NCBI GenBank assembly: GCA_049724395.1
Contig: JAUGWO010000012.1
Location: 1 to 64,000, forward strand
Reading direction: 5' to 3'
DNA from: Spongospora subterranea f. sp. subterranea
Taxonomy: Eukaryota; Endomyxa: Phytomyxea; Phytomyxea; Plasmodiophorida
DNA: 64,000 nucleotides
Below, one piece after another: positions 41,838 to 54,888 of this stretch. The position numbers and the translations under genes are program-made. Position 1 is the stretch's first letter; the number at the start of each line of letters is the position of its first letter. A model generated the notes under the pieces. That model made no database searches and had not been told where the DNA came from. It saw only the letters and a list, made by a program, of their open reading frames with translations.

Positions 41838-44800
41838 ATGAATAGGAACGCGCCGCGATTGTGGGCGTGCACCCGCGCTTTTCTTTGGAGAAATTATCTA
41901 ATGAAAAAACGACGTCCACGCCAAACGGTGTTAGAGATTTTCACCCCGATTGTCATAATGCTATTCATAGCATGTTTGAGGTTGGCCTTACCAGTTCAAA
42001 ACACTCCCGCTGTCAGATAAGTCTCCGATCGATTCATAATTTTGATAACTGATCTGTTGCGTTTTCCGTAGGTGCCAGACGATCCGTCTATGCACAACTC
42101 AGTCAACACTGACGCACCGTTGGACATCATCCAGAAATTATCTGAAGATCCTTCACTCCGCATCCTAATGACGGGGTCGACATCGAATTCCATCTCAGCT
42201 GCCGTGAGCGTGCTTTCTTTCGAATGATTTTCGATACCTGAATCTCTATCTAGACAGTGGCGGATATTGCAACTCACCTTCGTTCACGTTTGTCGCAACA
42301 ATCGTCAGCACTTGTTTATACCGAGAACGAAGACGTGTTAATGCAGGAATTTTCCCGAGGAAAAGTTGGCGAAAATTCACATCCTCATGTGGTTCGCGTT
42401 TAGCTGGTTATTTCAGGTTCTCGCTGGAATTGTTATTGGACCAGTTCCGAATGGAGATGGACTCCGAGTTGCATTACGTATGCCACAAGTTACTGTACCT
42501 CTCACGACAAGCGTTTTCAACGAGACTGGACAATCCGGATCGTATGTTGATTCTATGTTCGTGTCATTGCAGGTAATTCTCATCCCATCTGTCGAATTTG
42601 CGGACATGATTTCAGAATGAATGTTGATTATGCTTCGATAGGCTGCCATAGCTGCATCGATAGTGGAATCAGTAACTGGAGCAAGTCAGTTTCCCAAACT
42701 GGTCACCTCCCGAGCGTTCCCTATGAAGGCTTCCTCAATCGACCTTTTTCCTGTAATCGTGCAACAAGTGGGAGGTATTTTCGATAGAAGATTGAGGTTT
42801 ACTCATATACTTAAACACCGATCAGGGCTTTACTTGGTTACTGGGTATCTCGGATTCTCAATTAATTTGCTTTTCGTTCTGGTCCAAGAAAAGGAAGTAT
42901 GTGTTTTGCCAACCATCGTCGTCGCCTTCATTTAGTTCCTTTTTTTTCTAGAATCGATCCAGAGAATAGACTATGTTGATCACAGGCGTTCCTTTGCTTT
43001 CATTATGGATTTCTTGGCATATCACATACTCGCTATTGTCGATGGTCGTCACGATTTTATCGACCGTAATCGTGTATACGACTTCACTGATCAGACCAGA
43101 AGCAATATTTTCTTTTATGATTCTATTGAGCTCATTTTCCTGCGTCTGTTTGATTGCCTAATCTGTTGTCCACATAATTTATTGGTTCTCAGGCTTTGAT
43201 ATCATTTTCATTTACTATCTCAACGTTTTTTTCCAAGGCGAAAACGGCGAGTCAAGTTGGCAGTCTAACTATGATGCTAATGTATCTTCCTCGATATCTT
43301 TTCAATGATTCTTACAATGTGAAAATGAAAAACACTGCTCATTTGATCCAATTTTTGACGCGTTGTTCAGTATCTATTGGCATGCTTATCTCCTCCGATA
43401 GCCTTCGAGCATGGGTTCACGCTGCTACTTGACCCAAAAGCCGAGCCGTTTTCGTTCCAGATCCTAATATTTCCGCTTTTGATCATGATCGATAGCTTTG
43501 CCCTAATGTTTCTGGCGTTTTATTTAGATGCAGCGATGCCATCTGTAAAAACGATCAGTCTTGAATTATCCGTCCATTTAAATCAGAAAATCTTGCCTCA
43601 GGAGTTTCGTTCATCGCCAATCTGGAGTCCATGTCGTAAAAAACGGCCTGTTTCTCCATTATATAATGATCCTGATCACGTGTCGTTAATCCCGTTAATC
43701 GGTATCCGCTGTAAATTCCGCCTTCGAAATGCCAACGTTTACAGGTGGTGCTCAAAATCATGTTCCCGGAAGCGAGTTGCATAACGAGAATGCAGTGTCA
43801 ATGCCAAAAGACAATAATGTGATCTCCATTCGTGGATTATCCAAGGCATTTGCTTGCGAACCTAAGGGAAATCTCGTCCGTGCCCTTTCAGGTCTTAACC
43901 TCGACATTAAATGCGGCAAACTAACGAGTATTCTTGGCCATAACGGAGCAGGTACATTGGATATTTTTCATGTTTCGTTGTCATCGTTTACCTTTACAGT
44001 TTACATCGCGCTGCATCCTATTGTGTTTTTTTTTTCTCAAACAGCACCAAAATAATTTTCGTTTCGCATGAAGGAAAGACGACGTTAATGTCTATTCTAT
44101 GCGGCTTGCTTTCTGCCGATGAAGGAACCGTATATATTGATGGTGATATTGACCTGGTCAGCTGAAAGCGCTTTGGTTGAGCCGCATCTAATTTATTGGA
44201 CTGATCACCGTAGCTGGGTTCGGTGCACAAGGTTCGAGAAACGTTGGGGATTGGCTATTGCCCTCAAACGTAAGAATATTCACCCTAACATACATATCGA
44301 AGTTGCCTCGTGTTTAAAGTTTTTTTCTTGGTTACGTTGTCAAAAATATTCTTCTTCGCAATTCTACTGTAGTGATGTTGGTTTATTCTTTAGAGACCAA
44401 ATTATCCCGGAATTGACCGTTACAGAGCATATTAATTTGTTTGCAAGACTGAAAAACGTTGATCCTCATACTATCGATGGACTTCTTGCAACTTTCAATC
44501 TTGGCAATATTGCCGATCTTTCTGGATCTCACTTGAGCGGTGGTCAGAAACGAAAACTATCTCTAGCAATGTCGATGGTATTATTCGCCATGTTTTGACT
44601 TCATGTTTTGAAATTTTCAATCTTGCCTGCAGATTGGGAATCCGTTGATTGTATTTTTGGACGAACCATCAGCTGGACTGGATCCCGTGTCAAGACGAGA
44701 AATGTGGGAAATATTGGAGCAGTTCAAATCGCAACATTACCTGGTCATGACCACACAGTTAGTCCTTCAATATTTTTTGTTTTTTTTCTCGTAAAGTTGC

Positions 44801-47800
44801 AAATCATAGTGTTTTAAGCTAAAATACAAGTTGTCAAAATTGTTGGTTTTTTTAAAACAAATACGGTTCTTTTTTTACTGGGTGTGACAAAATGCCAGTT
44901 TTACATTCGAAACATTTTGGTCAAAGTATAACTTAAATAAACTGTTGACAGCTCAATGGACGAAGCAGAAATGATGAGTGATATGATCGTGGTGCTGAAC
45001 AACGGCCAGGTTTGTGCGTCAGGATCTTCGCTCGAGTTGAAACGGTCCTTTGGTCTTGGATATAACCTCACTGTTGCCCTTGCCCCGAATATCGAATCCA
45101 AGAATCTCGTCAGTTTTGTAGTTGATTCTATTCCCGGTAAGATAAGTTTGCAAGTTTAGGATCGGCCATCAGCGAGTTTTCTGTAGAATATGTTAAGCTT
45201 TTCTGTACTTTCCGACGAACGTATTGAGCTGTGTTTACAGATGCGTCCATTCGCGAATCCCAGTCTCAATCGGAAATTTCGTTTTCTCTACCCTTACATC
45301 AAACTGCAAATTTCGCCCAGGTGCTGAGTTCACTTCAGAGGGTCTCTGGTGTCATCTCATTATCCTTGTCTTTAACAAGTCTTGAAGAGGTTATTTTTCA
45401 TTCTTTATGAGCTTCAAAAATCAATTCCTAATCCGTATCAGGTTTTTTTGCATTTAGTGAACGATAAATGTGACACCGATGATACTGCAATATCTGATGT
45501 TAATCCATCCCTACCGAAATTCCCAGCCGGAGAACCTTCATTCCTAATGCTTCGTCAGCTAGCTGCTTTATTATGGACGTTCTTCACAGTGTCCCGTAGA
45601 GATTTTCGTAGCCTAATCTACCAGATTTTACTCCCAGTTGCGGGGGCCGTCGCTTTTGCGATAATCAATCATTCATTGGCATATTCAAATAGTGCAACAA
45701 TTCAAGATCCACCGCTCTCGTTTCTGGATAAATCCATTTTTCCTACGAAAGGTAAATTCTCTCTGCTGTTGAAATTGGGATTATTTCTGTTACACCTATT
45801 TTGTTGTCCGTTTTAACGTCTGACCTATTTCAGTGATTCCCGAAACGCGCGTGTTCATGGCCGAGACTTTGCAGCGACTTGGGTTGCGCGAGATTTTGAT
45901 CACGTCCAACAATATGGAAGAAGCCCTGTTATCCGACTCCGTGCCCTCTTCGACAATTGCCTTTGCCATGGACACCTCTCTTCTTGTCTACCACAATACC
46001 AGTTTTCTGCACTCGTTGCCCGTACGATATGTCCCACAGTGCCATCTTTTTTAGAGTGTGAATGCTGTCAAAACTCATGAGTTGTTTTCAATGAATATTT
46101 GCTGTTTTGCGTAACGAGAACTTTCTGATCTGATTCTGACACATTGTAGGCGGCCATCACACTGTTGACTAATGGTGTCTCCGGTGGAACACATATCGAT
46201 TTTGTTTCACACCCGTTCCCGTATTCTGTAGTAAATGATTCTGCACGTTCGATGATGGCCGCAATATTGTTATCATTGGGTAGTTACCTTTCGTCGCAAT
46301 CTTCGCCTATCGTTGCCACATGTTTCTGAGATCAAAACTGATCGTATAGGTTTTGCGTATGTTCCACTCGGTTTAGGAATCGGTAATCCGCTATAAAAAT
46401 GAAATCTCAACGTTTAGAATTTGTTATCGTCAACCCATTATTTTTCGGTTTTTGATTTTTCCATACTGCGGTTTAATCTCCCTTGCTTTCTCCTGCTGGC
46501 TCACTTTCAGAATCTTAGGAATTCTTCGATTCAAAATAAACGGCGCTCAACGTTTATTGAGGATTATGGGTATGCGGCCATTACTATTTTGGATAGCCAG
46601 GTGACAGCATTGAAATTGTATCTGATACCCCTTCTGATCGTCAAGTCGTCGTGGATCAATCCAGATTGTTGCATGATACTCTGATCTACATGGCATCATC
46701 AATATTTTGTCTAACCGTTATTGTCGCTGTGTCATGGGAATGGACTCTTCTACGGGATCGACTGGGATCGATTCTGGTTGGATTTCTGTGCAACGCGTTC
46801 GCCACTCTGTCATTCAACGCGTAAATTATTTTTATATTATTGTCTCTTCTGCTGATTGCCGAGTTCTTCATTTTGCAGTTTCTTATCTACAAAAACGGAA
46901 ACAGTCCAGTCGTATTCAACAATATCCTCAATGGTGTTCGCTATCGGAACACTAGTTGTTTTTTTCATTGCGGTCGCCGTTCTTTCTTCACCAACAACTT
47001 CGTTCTCTTTATGCCCTCTTGTTGTGCTGCCAAATTTCACCTTGATTGCGTCCCTGCTGTTAAACTTGGAGGTTCTTGGGTTCGTGACCTGAACTACAAC
47101 ACATCGCAACGTCTGAACACATTATTTAGTCCGCTTACTATATCTTTGCTTCCGCTTTGTCTGTCAGCATTAACAGTCTCAGTTTTTTGGCTATTGTTGG
47201 CGTTACGCTCTGATTGCCGAGAGTTGAAAAGGAGTTCAAAGAGGTCATAGCGAAAAACAAACTGCAGGGATATTTTGGCTAAACGACTTACGTTTTAGGA
47301 CAAATGAATCATTGCTCCAGATTCAACCTGAGGACGAAGACGTGGCCGTCGAGCGCGCGCGAATCGCAAGCCAATACGAGACATACGACGATATGTGCCT
47401 TGATAATATCGCGATTAGCTTGGGTGACGTAGATATCGTTCACGGCATCAGTTTTGGCATCGGAAGTGGCGATATATTCGGTCTTTTGGGTCCAAACGGA
47501 GCCGGTTGGTTTTTTGTTTTGATTCCGTTGTATCATTGACGCTGAGTTCTTCTGAAGGGAAGTCAACGACCATGAAATGTCTAATCGGAGAAGTTTTACC
47601 CATATCTGGGCGATGCCGTATTGATCAGCTCGATCTGATTGCGGATATCGATGATATTTACAAGGTCCGTCTGTTTACCGCATGTTCATCCAATATTGCC
47701 TTCATTGTCTTCCTAGGTCACAGGATATGTACCTCAAATGGATGCCCTTGTTGACCATTTAACCGGAAGCGAACATTTGCAGCTTTTCGCTCGTATGCAG

Positions 47801-48699
47801 GCATGACCTGCAGGTTTTCCGATAATTTTCCGTTTCTAAAGACGGTTGCTGCAATAGGGGATGAGTCGAAGAGATTGTCGCGCGTATTGCGAAATTGCGG
47901 TCATCGCCTTAGGCCTGTGCCAAAATCGGTGATCGAATGGCGACAACTTACAGTGGTGGCAATAAGAGTATAAATTCATTAACGTCGTCCTATTTCCCGT
48001 TAAAGTTTGATTGTTATTTTCACAGGAAAATTATCACTGGGAATTTCTTTAATCGGTTGCCGCCGTCTGCTTTTGCTAGATGAACCATCAACAGGTATCT
48101 TACCATGTCTGCTGTATTTCATCTGACAATCTTGACTCATCTAGGTCTTGATCCTTCCTCCCGTCGCCGACTACGAAAACTAATCACCGATTCTCGTCAG
48201 GATCGGATGACCATTATCACAACCCATTCGATGCGTAAGCAGATTTCTAAATCACACTGATTAGCTCTTGACCGCAACATCTACTTAGACGAAGCGGAGC
48301 TCCTATGCACACGAATATCAATAATGTGCCGCGGAATTCTTCAGTGCATTGGCTCTCCTCATCATATCAAAAGCCGTTTTGGTGATTCCATCCAGGTGAT
48401 TATGTGAAAATCGCGTCACCACTCTGTGATCCCAAATTGTATAGATCGAAGTGTCAATACAACGTGCGTCATATTCGTTGTTCACGTCGGGGTTCCGAAG
48501 ACACTTCTCCAACTTAATCGAAGTGGATCATTACGGTGGCCGCATACGTTATCGGCTACCAAGTTCGGATATCGCGACGCTGCCAGAACTGTTCCGATAT
48601 CTGGATGGGCAACGGTGTCTCAAAATCATCGTCGACTATTCATTGTCACAAACGTCTTTAGAACAAGTTTTTATTCAATTCGCCAATATGAGAATATGA
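41838..48699 (+). CDS. ABCA-family full-size lipid-type ABC transporter
   Basis: A gene with many short introns (for example 42012-42071 and 43952-44073) coding for two half-transporters. The N-terminus LLWRNY/RPRQTVLEIFTPIVIMLF-like segment is the usual first ABCA helix. The first membrane domain fills about 42.3-43.6 kb. NBD1 (43.8-45.1 kb) has GHNGAG spliced to KTTLMSILCG, the Q-loop CPQ, LSGGQKRKLSLA, VFLDEPSAGLDP and, across an intron, TTHSMDEAEMM. The second membrane domain spans about 45.4-47.2 kb. NBD2 (47.3-48.7 kb) has GPNGAG/KSTTMKCLIG, YVPQMDAL, TYSGGNKRKLSLG (Tyr for Leu as in other ABCA proteins), LLLLDEPSTG/LDPSSRR and TTHSM/HEAELLC. It ends with the ABCA regulatory tail LSQTSLEQVFIQFA. 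All catalytic motifs are intact after splicing, so it is likely functional. Exact exon borders in the membrane domains are uncertain. ABCA proteins are missing from most higher fungi. Confidence 0.88.
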
Positions 48700-48985
48700 T
48701 GTTCAAACATCTGCTGTAGCTGTATAAACTGTATTCAAACTTGATTTTGTTGAAACGGTGTCAAATTTCGATTATTGGAACCGGCTGTATACAACCCAAA
48801 CTGGCAGGACATTCGCCATCAAAACAATCCACGTTTCTGGGGGCGGAAACGGAGTGGTGATACTGAGGTGCTGTTAACAATGTTGGTCAGTGACGTCCTG
48901 AAAGTGGTTGTTTTGTGAGTCAGACGCTCTGAAAGTACATTTATTACGGGGATTATAAAAAACTATTTCTCTTTAAACGGGTCGT
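48700..48985. other. Short spacer without gene
   Basis: Nothing recognised between the ABCA stop and the Harbinger-type ends. Confidence 0.5.
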
Positions 48986-49243
48986 TAGAGCATCTCCACC
49001 GCAAATCCTCAAATTCACCAGTCCCTATCCCTAAATATGTTCGAACGGCCTTTTATAGGGACAGTTAGAGCATCTCCACCGCGTCCCTAAAACAGTCCCC
49101 TCGCACTTTTTCAAAGTCTTTGGGGACAAAATTTATCCCCACCGCAGTCCCCATCCCCAAAAAACTACGAAATCGACCCCAAATTTTGGGGACTGCCCGA
49201 AAGCTGTCCCCACGGAGTAATTCCCTGACAATTACAGTCAATC

Positions 49244-49376
49244 ATGAATGATTCAGCTGTCGAGGAGTGTGTTGCTCCTGGAGCAACGAAGAAGGCCGGT
49301 CGAGGCAAATCATGGAAAGATGAGGAAAACCTCGCGCTTACGCGTGCGGTAGGATCGGTTGGCTACGATTCCATCA
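49244..49376 (+). pseudogene. Harbinger SANT-like gene, first exon piece only
   Basis: The frame starts MNDSAVEECVAPGATKKAGR and contains GKSWKDEENLALTRAVGSV, the opening of a Myb/SANT-like repeat (spaced Trp, acidic pair). It then crosses the deletion junction near 49376-49390 into antisense transposase sequence, so the frame beyond is meaningless. The inverted copy keeps only the part after KSWKDEE. Confidence 0.55.
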
Positions 49377-49962
49377 ACGGTGTAGGAGCGCGTAAATACT
49401 CGCCAGCGAATCTCCCCACAACTGCTGCAGCGAACCGGTCAAGGCAAACTGCCGCAGTGCTCTCTCCGATTCGAATATACTCGTCGCATGCATCTGCACC
49501 GGTTCCATACGCCATTTGCCGAATCGCCGCGGTGACCTGTTGAATGGTGGACAGTCCGGATTGGAGCAGAGCGTCTTTCTTCTGCTCGAAGTACTCGTCG
49601 AAATCTCGGACGCCGTTGAGAACGCGTAGAAAAACTTCTCTCCTCATCCGAAAGCGTCGGCGACACAACCTGTAATTGTAAATAGGGTTTTCCGAGAAGT
49701 AATCAGAGTAAATGCGGGCCGCACCCAGTGCTCGTCCACGTTCGACATTACGTTTTCGGCCAACCCTTGAGTCCCCATGGCGAGAACCTAATTGCCCTGA
49801 ACTGAACATTTCATCGTCGGATGACAGAACAGCATCAATGATAGCATCGTTCTGATCCTCTTCGATAAACGACATTTGCAACCGGCGAAGCAGGTCATGA
49901 AGATATACGGATCGTTTTTGGGGATACCTCGGAGCATCTCCACCGCAAATCCTCAAATTCAC
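49363..49962 (-). pseudogene. Harbinger transposase, N-terminal piece (copy A)
   Basis: A 199-residue minus frame with YSDYFSENPIYNYRLCRRRF, RMRREVFLRVLNGVRDFDEY and QQVTAAIRQMAYGTGADA. This is homologous in layout to residues 60-180 of the transposase at 2594-3901, but another family. It stops at the deletion junction, before the first catalytic Asp, so it has no catalytic core. The first residues read the terminal sequence. Confidence 0.75.
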
Positions 49963-50060
49963 AGTCCCTATCCCTAAATATGCTCGACGCCTTTTATAGG
50001 GACAGTTAGTGCGTCGTTAGTCCACCGCGAGGTTTTCCCAAAAACGATCCGTATATCTTC

Positions 50061-50597
50061 ATGGACCTGCTTCGCCGGTTGCAAATGTCGTTTATCGAAG
50101 AGGATCAGAACGATGCTATCATTGATGCTGTTCTGTCATCCGACGATGAAATGTTCAGTTCAGGGCAATTAGGTTCTCGCCATGGGGACTCAAGGGTTGG
50201 TCGAAAACGTAATGTCGAACGTGGACGAGCACTGGGTGCGGCCCGCATTTACTCTGATTACTTCTCGGAAAACCCTATTTACAATTACAGGTTGTTTCGC
50301 CGACGCTTTCGGATGAGGAGAGAAATTTTTCTACGCGTTCTCAACGGCGTCCGAGATTTCGACGAGTACTTCGAGCAGAAGAAAGACGCTCTGCTCCAAT
50401 CCGGACTGTCCACCATTCAACAGGTCACCGCGGCGATTCGGCAAATGGCGTATGGAACCGGTGCAGATGCATGCGACGAGTATATTCGAATCGGAGAGAG
50501 CACTGCGGCAGTTTGCCTTGACCGGTTCGCTGCAGCAGTTGTGGGGAGATTCGCTGGCGAGTATTTTCGCGCTCCTACACCGTTGATGGAATCGTAG
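50061..50597 (+). pseudogene. Harbinger transposase, N-terminal piece (copy B)
   Basis: A 178-residue plus frame nearly identical to copy A on the other strand, starting MDLLRRLQMSFIEEDQND and ending at the same junction (FRAPTPLMES). It also lacks the DDE core. The few differences from copy A include CRRRF/FRRRF and REV/REI. Confidence 0.75.
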
Positions 50598-51067
50598 CCA
50601 ACCGATCCTACCGCACGCGTAAGCGCGAGGTTTTCCTCCGACGCAGAAACAGGATAGTGTTTGACGATGTGTCATCTGAACGATTCGCAACGACCCTGCC
50701 TGTCAACAGCTCCTACTTCCCTATTGACTTAACACCCGATGTCGATAGTCAACTTGGTATTTACATCCTTCATTAGATGAATAATGTTGTCAAGGAGGTA
50801 CACCGGTGCCAATATGTTCTGCCCAATCCCGCAACCTCCTCCCCGCTAGCCTAAATTTGGGCCCATGTTCTCATCGAATTAAACTACTGATGGACGACAC
50901 CAGTAATCTGCACGAGATCGAATTTTCCAATTTCATTACGGTTGTATTCAACGTCTTGGAAGTATCCGCCAAGAATGGGGAACGACCACTCGTTGCAGTG
51001 TGAAGTTTTGTCCATTGTAGTTTATTCAGCGTAAAATGTGGTAGAAGTGTTTCTTCGTTACCCATCT

Positions 51068-51139
51068 GTCCGAATGGTGTAGGGGTTATCACACGTGTCT
51101 AACACACACGAGGTCGCCAGTTCGAGACTGGCTTTGGAC
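51068..51139 (+). tRNA. tRNA-Val(AAC), copy 2
   Basis: Identical in all 72 bases to the copy at 37811: anticodon AAC, complete cloverleaf, no CCA. A run of eight T follows at once (pol III stop). About 110 bases of 3' flank (TGA-CTCATGAGCCTCAA, then CCTGATCCTTGCAGCAAT) resemble the flank of copy 3. Confidence 0.95.
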
Positions 51140-51779
51140 AATGTTTTTTTTACAGATAACCATCAATCTTGGGTCATGAACTCATGAGCCTCAAACAAAT
51201 TGCTGTTTGGTGTTTTTTGATGCCGCTACTCGCGATTTCATCGTATTCCTGATCCTTGCAGCAATTACTGTGTCAAATGTATTTGAGTTGTTTGAAATTC
51301 GGTTCACAAACTGGTACACACGAGATGAAAACTAAAGAAGAGTGATTGTTTCAAGGTATATTGGTGTATTACAAGTCACCATATCTAATTCTCAAAGTGA
51401 CTACCAGAAGAGTGACATTGCTAATACTCCCTTTCGCTTAATAGTCATTGTTGCAGTTCCGCTGTTGCACATCTCTTGTTCATTTCGTCCTTGATAAAAG
51501 TCCTGACTCCTGGTTGTCTTGGAGAGAAAAATGAACCGATGGGGTATTTCTCTATGACCCTGATCGGTCAGAACCGCGGAAACTAGAAGTGCTTTTCGAA
51601 TCGTTAGGCTTGTTGAAAATCCGCAGTCGTATTTCCGACAATAAACGGGTGGCGCGATCAGCAGTGCAGGTAGGGCACTGGCGAACATGATGTGGACTGA
51701 ACAATGCAAGCATGTGAGTGACCGCATGGACTTCGAGGAAATATCTTCGTGTTTCGGCAGATCAGCAGCACCGTTATTA

Positions 51780-52400
51780 CCGATCTTGTATAGTTGTCGG
51801 AAAACTTGTTACTGTTTCCAGCACGAACCTGCAAAATAGTGTCAGGTCAGTCCGACATTCGATTTTGTCTAACAATCGTCGATTCAGGATCGGCTCGCGA
51901 AGGTTCTTTGGATGGACAGCATTCACAATGGCGATAACTTGCTTACGCTTCAAATCCTCTTGTTGGGAAAATATTTCAATTAGGCCATTCGCTGTGAGAA
52001 TTTGACGACCCTGCGCGAAGATTTCGTGGACACTGCGAGCTGGGTCGTCGTAAACATTGAATCTTAACTCGGCGCTATCTACACTGGCGGCGATTGATAC
52101 GCCAACATGTTTTTTGAGATGGCCTAAAGGTCTTCGTCTAAATTGATGTAAATTCACAGATTCCTTCCTGTCCAAGTCGAAAACAACTATGGTGTATAAA
52201 AGCGAACCTTCAATTGAGTCTCTTACTGGAACGGGAGAAAACGATTATTCTTTCTGAAGGGCATTCATGCGGTCAACGTCGCTCTTATAACGATCCCATT
52301 CGGCCACAAAGGTGATAATTGAAAGCCTGTCATATTGGTCCAGGAACGCTGGCTTGGTTAATGATGCATTGAATGTCTCCATGGGCAAAGTTTGAAGCGA
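51780..52400 (-). pseudogene. Gypsy gag-like relic
   Basis: Reading leftward from about 52390: KPAFLDQYDRLSIITFVAEW, then after an in-frame TAA at about 52243 SFSPVPVRDSIEGSLLYTIV, then ESVNLHQFRRRPLGHLKK, FNVYDDPARSVHEIFAQ and EDLKRKQVIAIVNAVHPKNL. The order recalls gag proteins of oomycete Gypsy elements (short helical N-terminus, then a segment of the type E--GL---F-----K-K-RI--L-P--L). The stop and the lack of a zinc knuckle mark it as broken. An alternative is an unknown gene with an intron at the stop. Confidence 0.4.
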
Positions 52401-52738
52401 TGGAAGTGATTGCAGTTAATTGAGTAAATCAAATTGCAATGATTGTTTGCTTGAAAGGGTTCAAATTTGATTGAAGTAAAGCAGAGGAGGAGGAGTCGAT
52501 TCGTGGCTACAGTAAACGAGATTAGGAGCGGAAGAAGAGTGATTGTATTGAGGAACATTGGTGTCCAAGTACAAGAGTAAATAGCATTTGACTAGAAGCT
52601 TGTAGTTGCTAATAATATCATTATCAAATTAAATTCACAGATGATATCGTGCTCAAGACCAGCATATTAGGAAGAATGTATGAAGACAATACGTATACGC
52701 TAGATCGACCGGAAGGATCATATCAAGGACGGTAGGAC

Positions 52739-54580
52739 AGGGGTAAAAGGGTTCATAGTTTAATACTCTCCTTCGTTTTGATCCCTTTAAGAGTAGTTGT
52801 TACATCTGCATAATGGTGATCTGTTATTTAAATGGCGCGATTCGATTATCGCACGAAAAGTATAATATGACTAGTCGTTCAGCGCTTTAAACAGGAAAAC
52901 TGCAAACCAGTCACCACACCACAGCAATTTCTGATCCAAACGAGGACGAGGAGATCACCGATAAGTATCCTATTTGTGAAATCATTGCAAGTTTATCATT
53001 GCAAACGGAACACGTCCCGATATTGCATTTGCAGTTAAGCGGCTCACAGAATCCTCAAATACCTGAACACGACTCCGAATGACGGCTTAGTGTTTAAGGG
53101 GAGCTCAGCTGATATCACAGGATAAGCCGATACAAATTATGCAATGGACAATATTGATCGACGATCCACCACAGGATATACTGATCGCTGTGGGAGGCAA
53201 TGCCGTTATATGGAGGTCGCGAAAGCAACATTCAGTTGCACTCTCAACGACCAAAGCGGAGTACATGGCCGCTAGCGACGCTATTAGAGAAATCATCTGG
53301 ATACGCGATTTGTTGATAGAGTTAAGACAACTCGAACATTCGACGATGACGCCATTATACCAAGATAATCAAGGCGCTTTTTTTCTCGAAAATAACAACT
53401 GCTCGAATCAACATTCCAAGCACATTGACGTACGTTATCACTTCATACAGTACTTGAAAAAGCGCAACAAAAGGAGATTGACATCATCATTTGCCCTACC
53501 GTATTCTTTGGGCATCTTTACCCACCAAACCCTAATCTCCGTGAAGCCTCGACGGCTACGCAATGTAAAATACAATAAATCTCCAACTGGGAAACTTGTA
53601 GGGTATCCGATACCCTATCCAAAACAGAATATCGGGAACTGTACGTACATAGCGCCAATAATGATGTCATTGGTTGGCACCCAAGGAATACGGTCCTGGT
53701 GTTGTCCCATTCCAGGAACATGTAATGACCACAGTGCCCAATACCCTCTCACGACTGCAGAAAACAAATTCATATCAGGCCATAGGACAGAAACGGAACA
53801 CCGGGACCGGTCAATGTACGTTGAATACATAACTTTCTGTTTTATTTCAGTCACTTGACATTTTAATTCAATTCTAGGCACCTTACGTGATAGCAGGGTT
53901 GTCCTGCAACGGCCAACTATCACACAAATATTAGAGGGGATGCAGAAGAAGTTCCCAGGTGTTAAGATATCCCACTTATTGTATGGGTCGGTGTCACCGT
54001 CCGGCGACACCGGCGATGTGGTGAGGTACCACTGGCCCCCTAGTCCAACGAAACCTGAGGAAGAGGCGGATCGGAAGCAATCTGACATCCAGAAACTCGT
54101 ACACAGAGATGATTGCGGATATATTCACAAAACCCATAGGTGAACTTGTGTTCAAGCGTTTGAAGCAATCATTATGCAGATATAACAACGTGAAAGGGAT
54201 CAAAGCGAAGGGGAGTATCAAACTATGAATGCCTTTACAGGATCCCTTTAGTGCAGTTGTCACCTTTGCGTAATGATTGCTTCAAAACACTTAAACACAG
54301 GTTCACCTATGAGTTTTGGGAATATATCCGCAATCATCTCTGTGTACAAGTTTCTGGATGTCAGATTGTTTCCGATCTGCCTCTTCCTTGCAGGTTTCGC
54401 TGGACTAGGAGGCCAGTGGTATCTCACCACATCGTCGGTGTCACCGTCCGGCGACACCGACCCATATACTAATTGGGAAATATTGATACCCGGAAATTTT
54501 TTATGTGTCCCCTTTTGATATCTGTGTAATAGTTGGCCGTTGCAGGACAACCCTGCTATCACGCAAGGTGCCTGGAGTTG
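52739..54580. repeat. Inverted Copia 3'-end duplication
   Basis: About 53870-54185 and 54262-54580 are reverse complements with moderate divergence and a spacer of about 75 bp; shared blocks include GTGTCACCGTCCGGCGACAC and GATGATTGCGGATATATTC. The left arm read in frame gives the Copia end MIADIFTKPIGELVFKRF, so the arms are 3' ends of a Copia element. A further inverted scrap of the same region lies at about 52739-52785. Confidence 0.85.
53139..53470 (+). pseudogene. Copia RNase H relic
   Basis: The frame contains AVIWRSRKQHSVALSTTKAE (the W-S-KQ--VA-S-TEAEY block), MAASDAIREIIWIRDLLIEL and YQDNQGAFFLENN, then KHIDVRYHFI. These are the conserved stations of Copia RNase H in order, with catalytic Glu and Asp kept (T-KAE, DNQ). 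It is open for about 110 residues, then runs into unrelated sequence. No RT or LTR is attached. Confidence 0.8.
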
Positions 54581-54888
54581 AATAATAATGTCAACACAGC
54601 TCACGAATCATCCAGAATCTAATAAAAGGGATGTGTTTCGGTCCAAATTCAACTGTAAAGCCCGTCAAGAGACTCCTAAACCACATCAAGATATACACTC
54701 CACAACTTGAAATATCGTTTTGCGGATTTGCTAAAACTTTCGACGACCCCGCGGTCGATCTCTGCGAACAGATGCCTCAAATAGCGGTCGAATATCTTGG
54801 CTGTGCGACTGAGGTTTCTTCTAAGACCCAAAGGGTCGTACAATAAAACCTGTCGACCGAATACTCCAACCCAGTGTGCATTGTCAAG

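Larger units (their letters stand above)
49321..50636. repeat. Inverted repeat of about 610 bp arms
   Basis: Arms about 49321-49948 and 50030-50636 are near-identical reverse complements (few substitutions and a small indel near 49390/50560), spacer about 80 bp. The arms consist of the deletion-derivative Harbinger described above. Confidence 0.9.
48988..50640. mobile_element. Inverted pair of Harbinger deletion derivatives with Tourist-like ends
   Basis: Ends of the type GAGCATCTCCACCGC occur at about 48992, 49068 and 49932, at two of these next to TTA, the target preferred by PIF/Harbinger. Two families are interleaved: one continues AAATCCTCAAATTCAC (48992 and 49932), the other GTCCCTAAAACAGTCCC (49068). 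Inside, both copies contain the same internal-deletion junction: the first codons of a SANT-like gene (KSWKDEENLALTRAVG) joined to the first 170-180 residues of a DDE transposase lying on the other strand. The shared junction shows that a deletion derivative was duplicated in inverted form. Confidence 0.75.

Noticed and set aside
44229-44300. Possible tRNA T-arm (GGTTCGAGAAACG)
   Set aside because: No acceptor or anticodon stem can be built; it lies inside the ABCA gene next to the CPQ exon.
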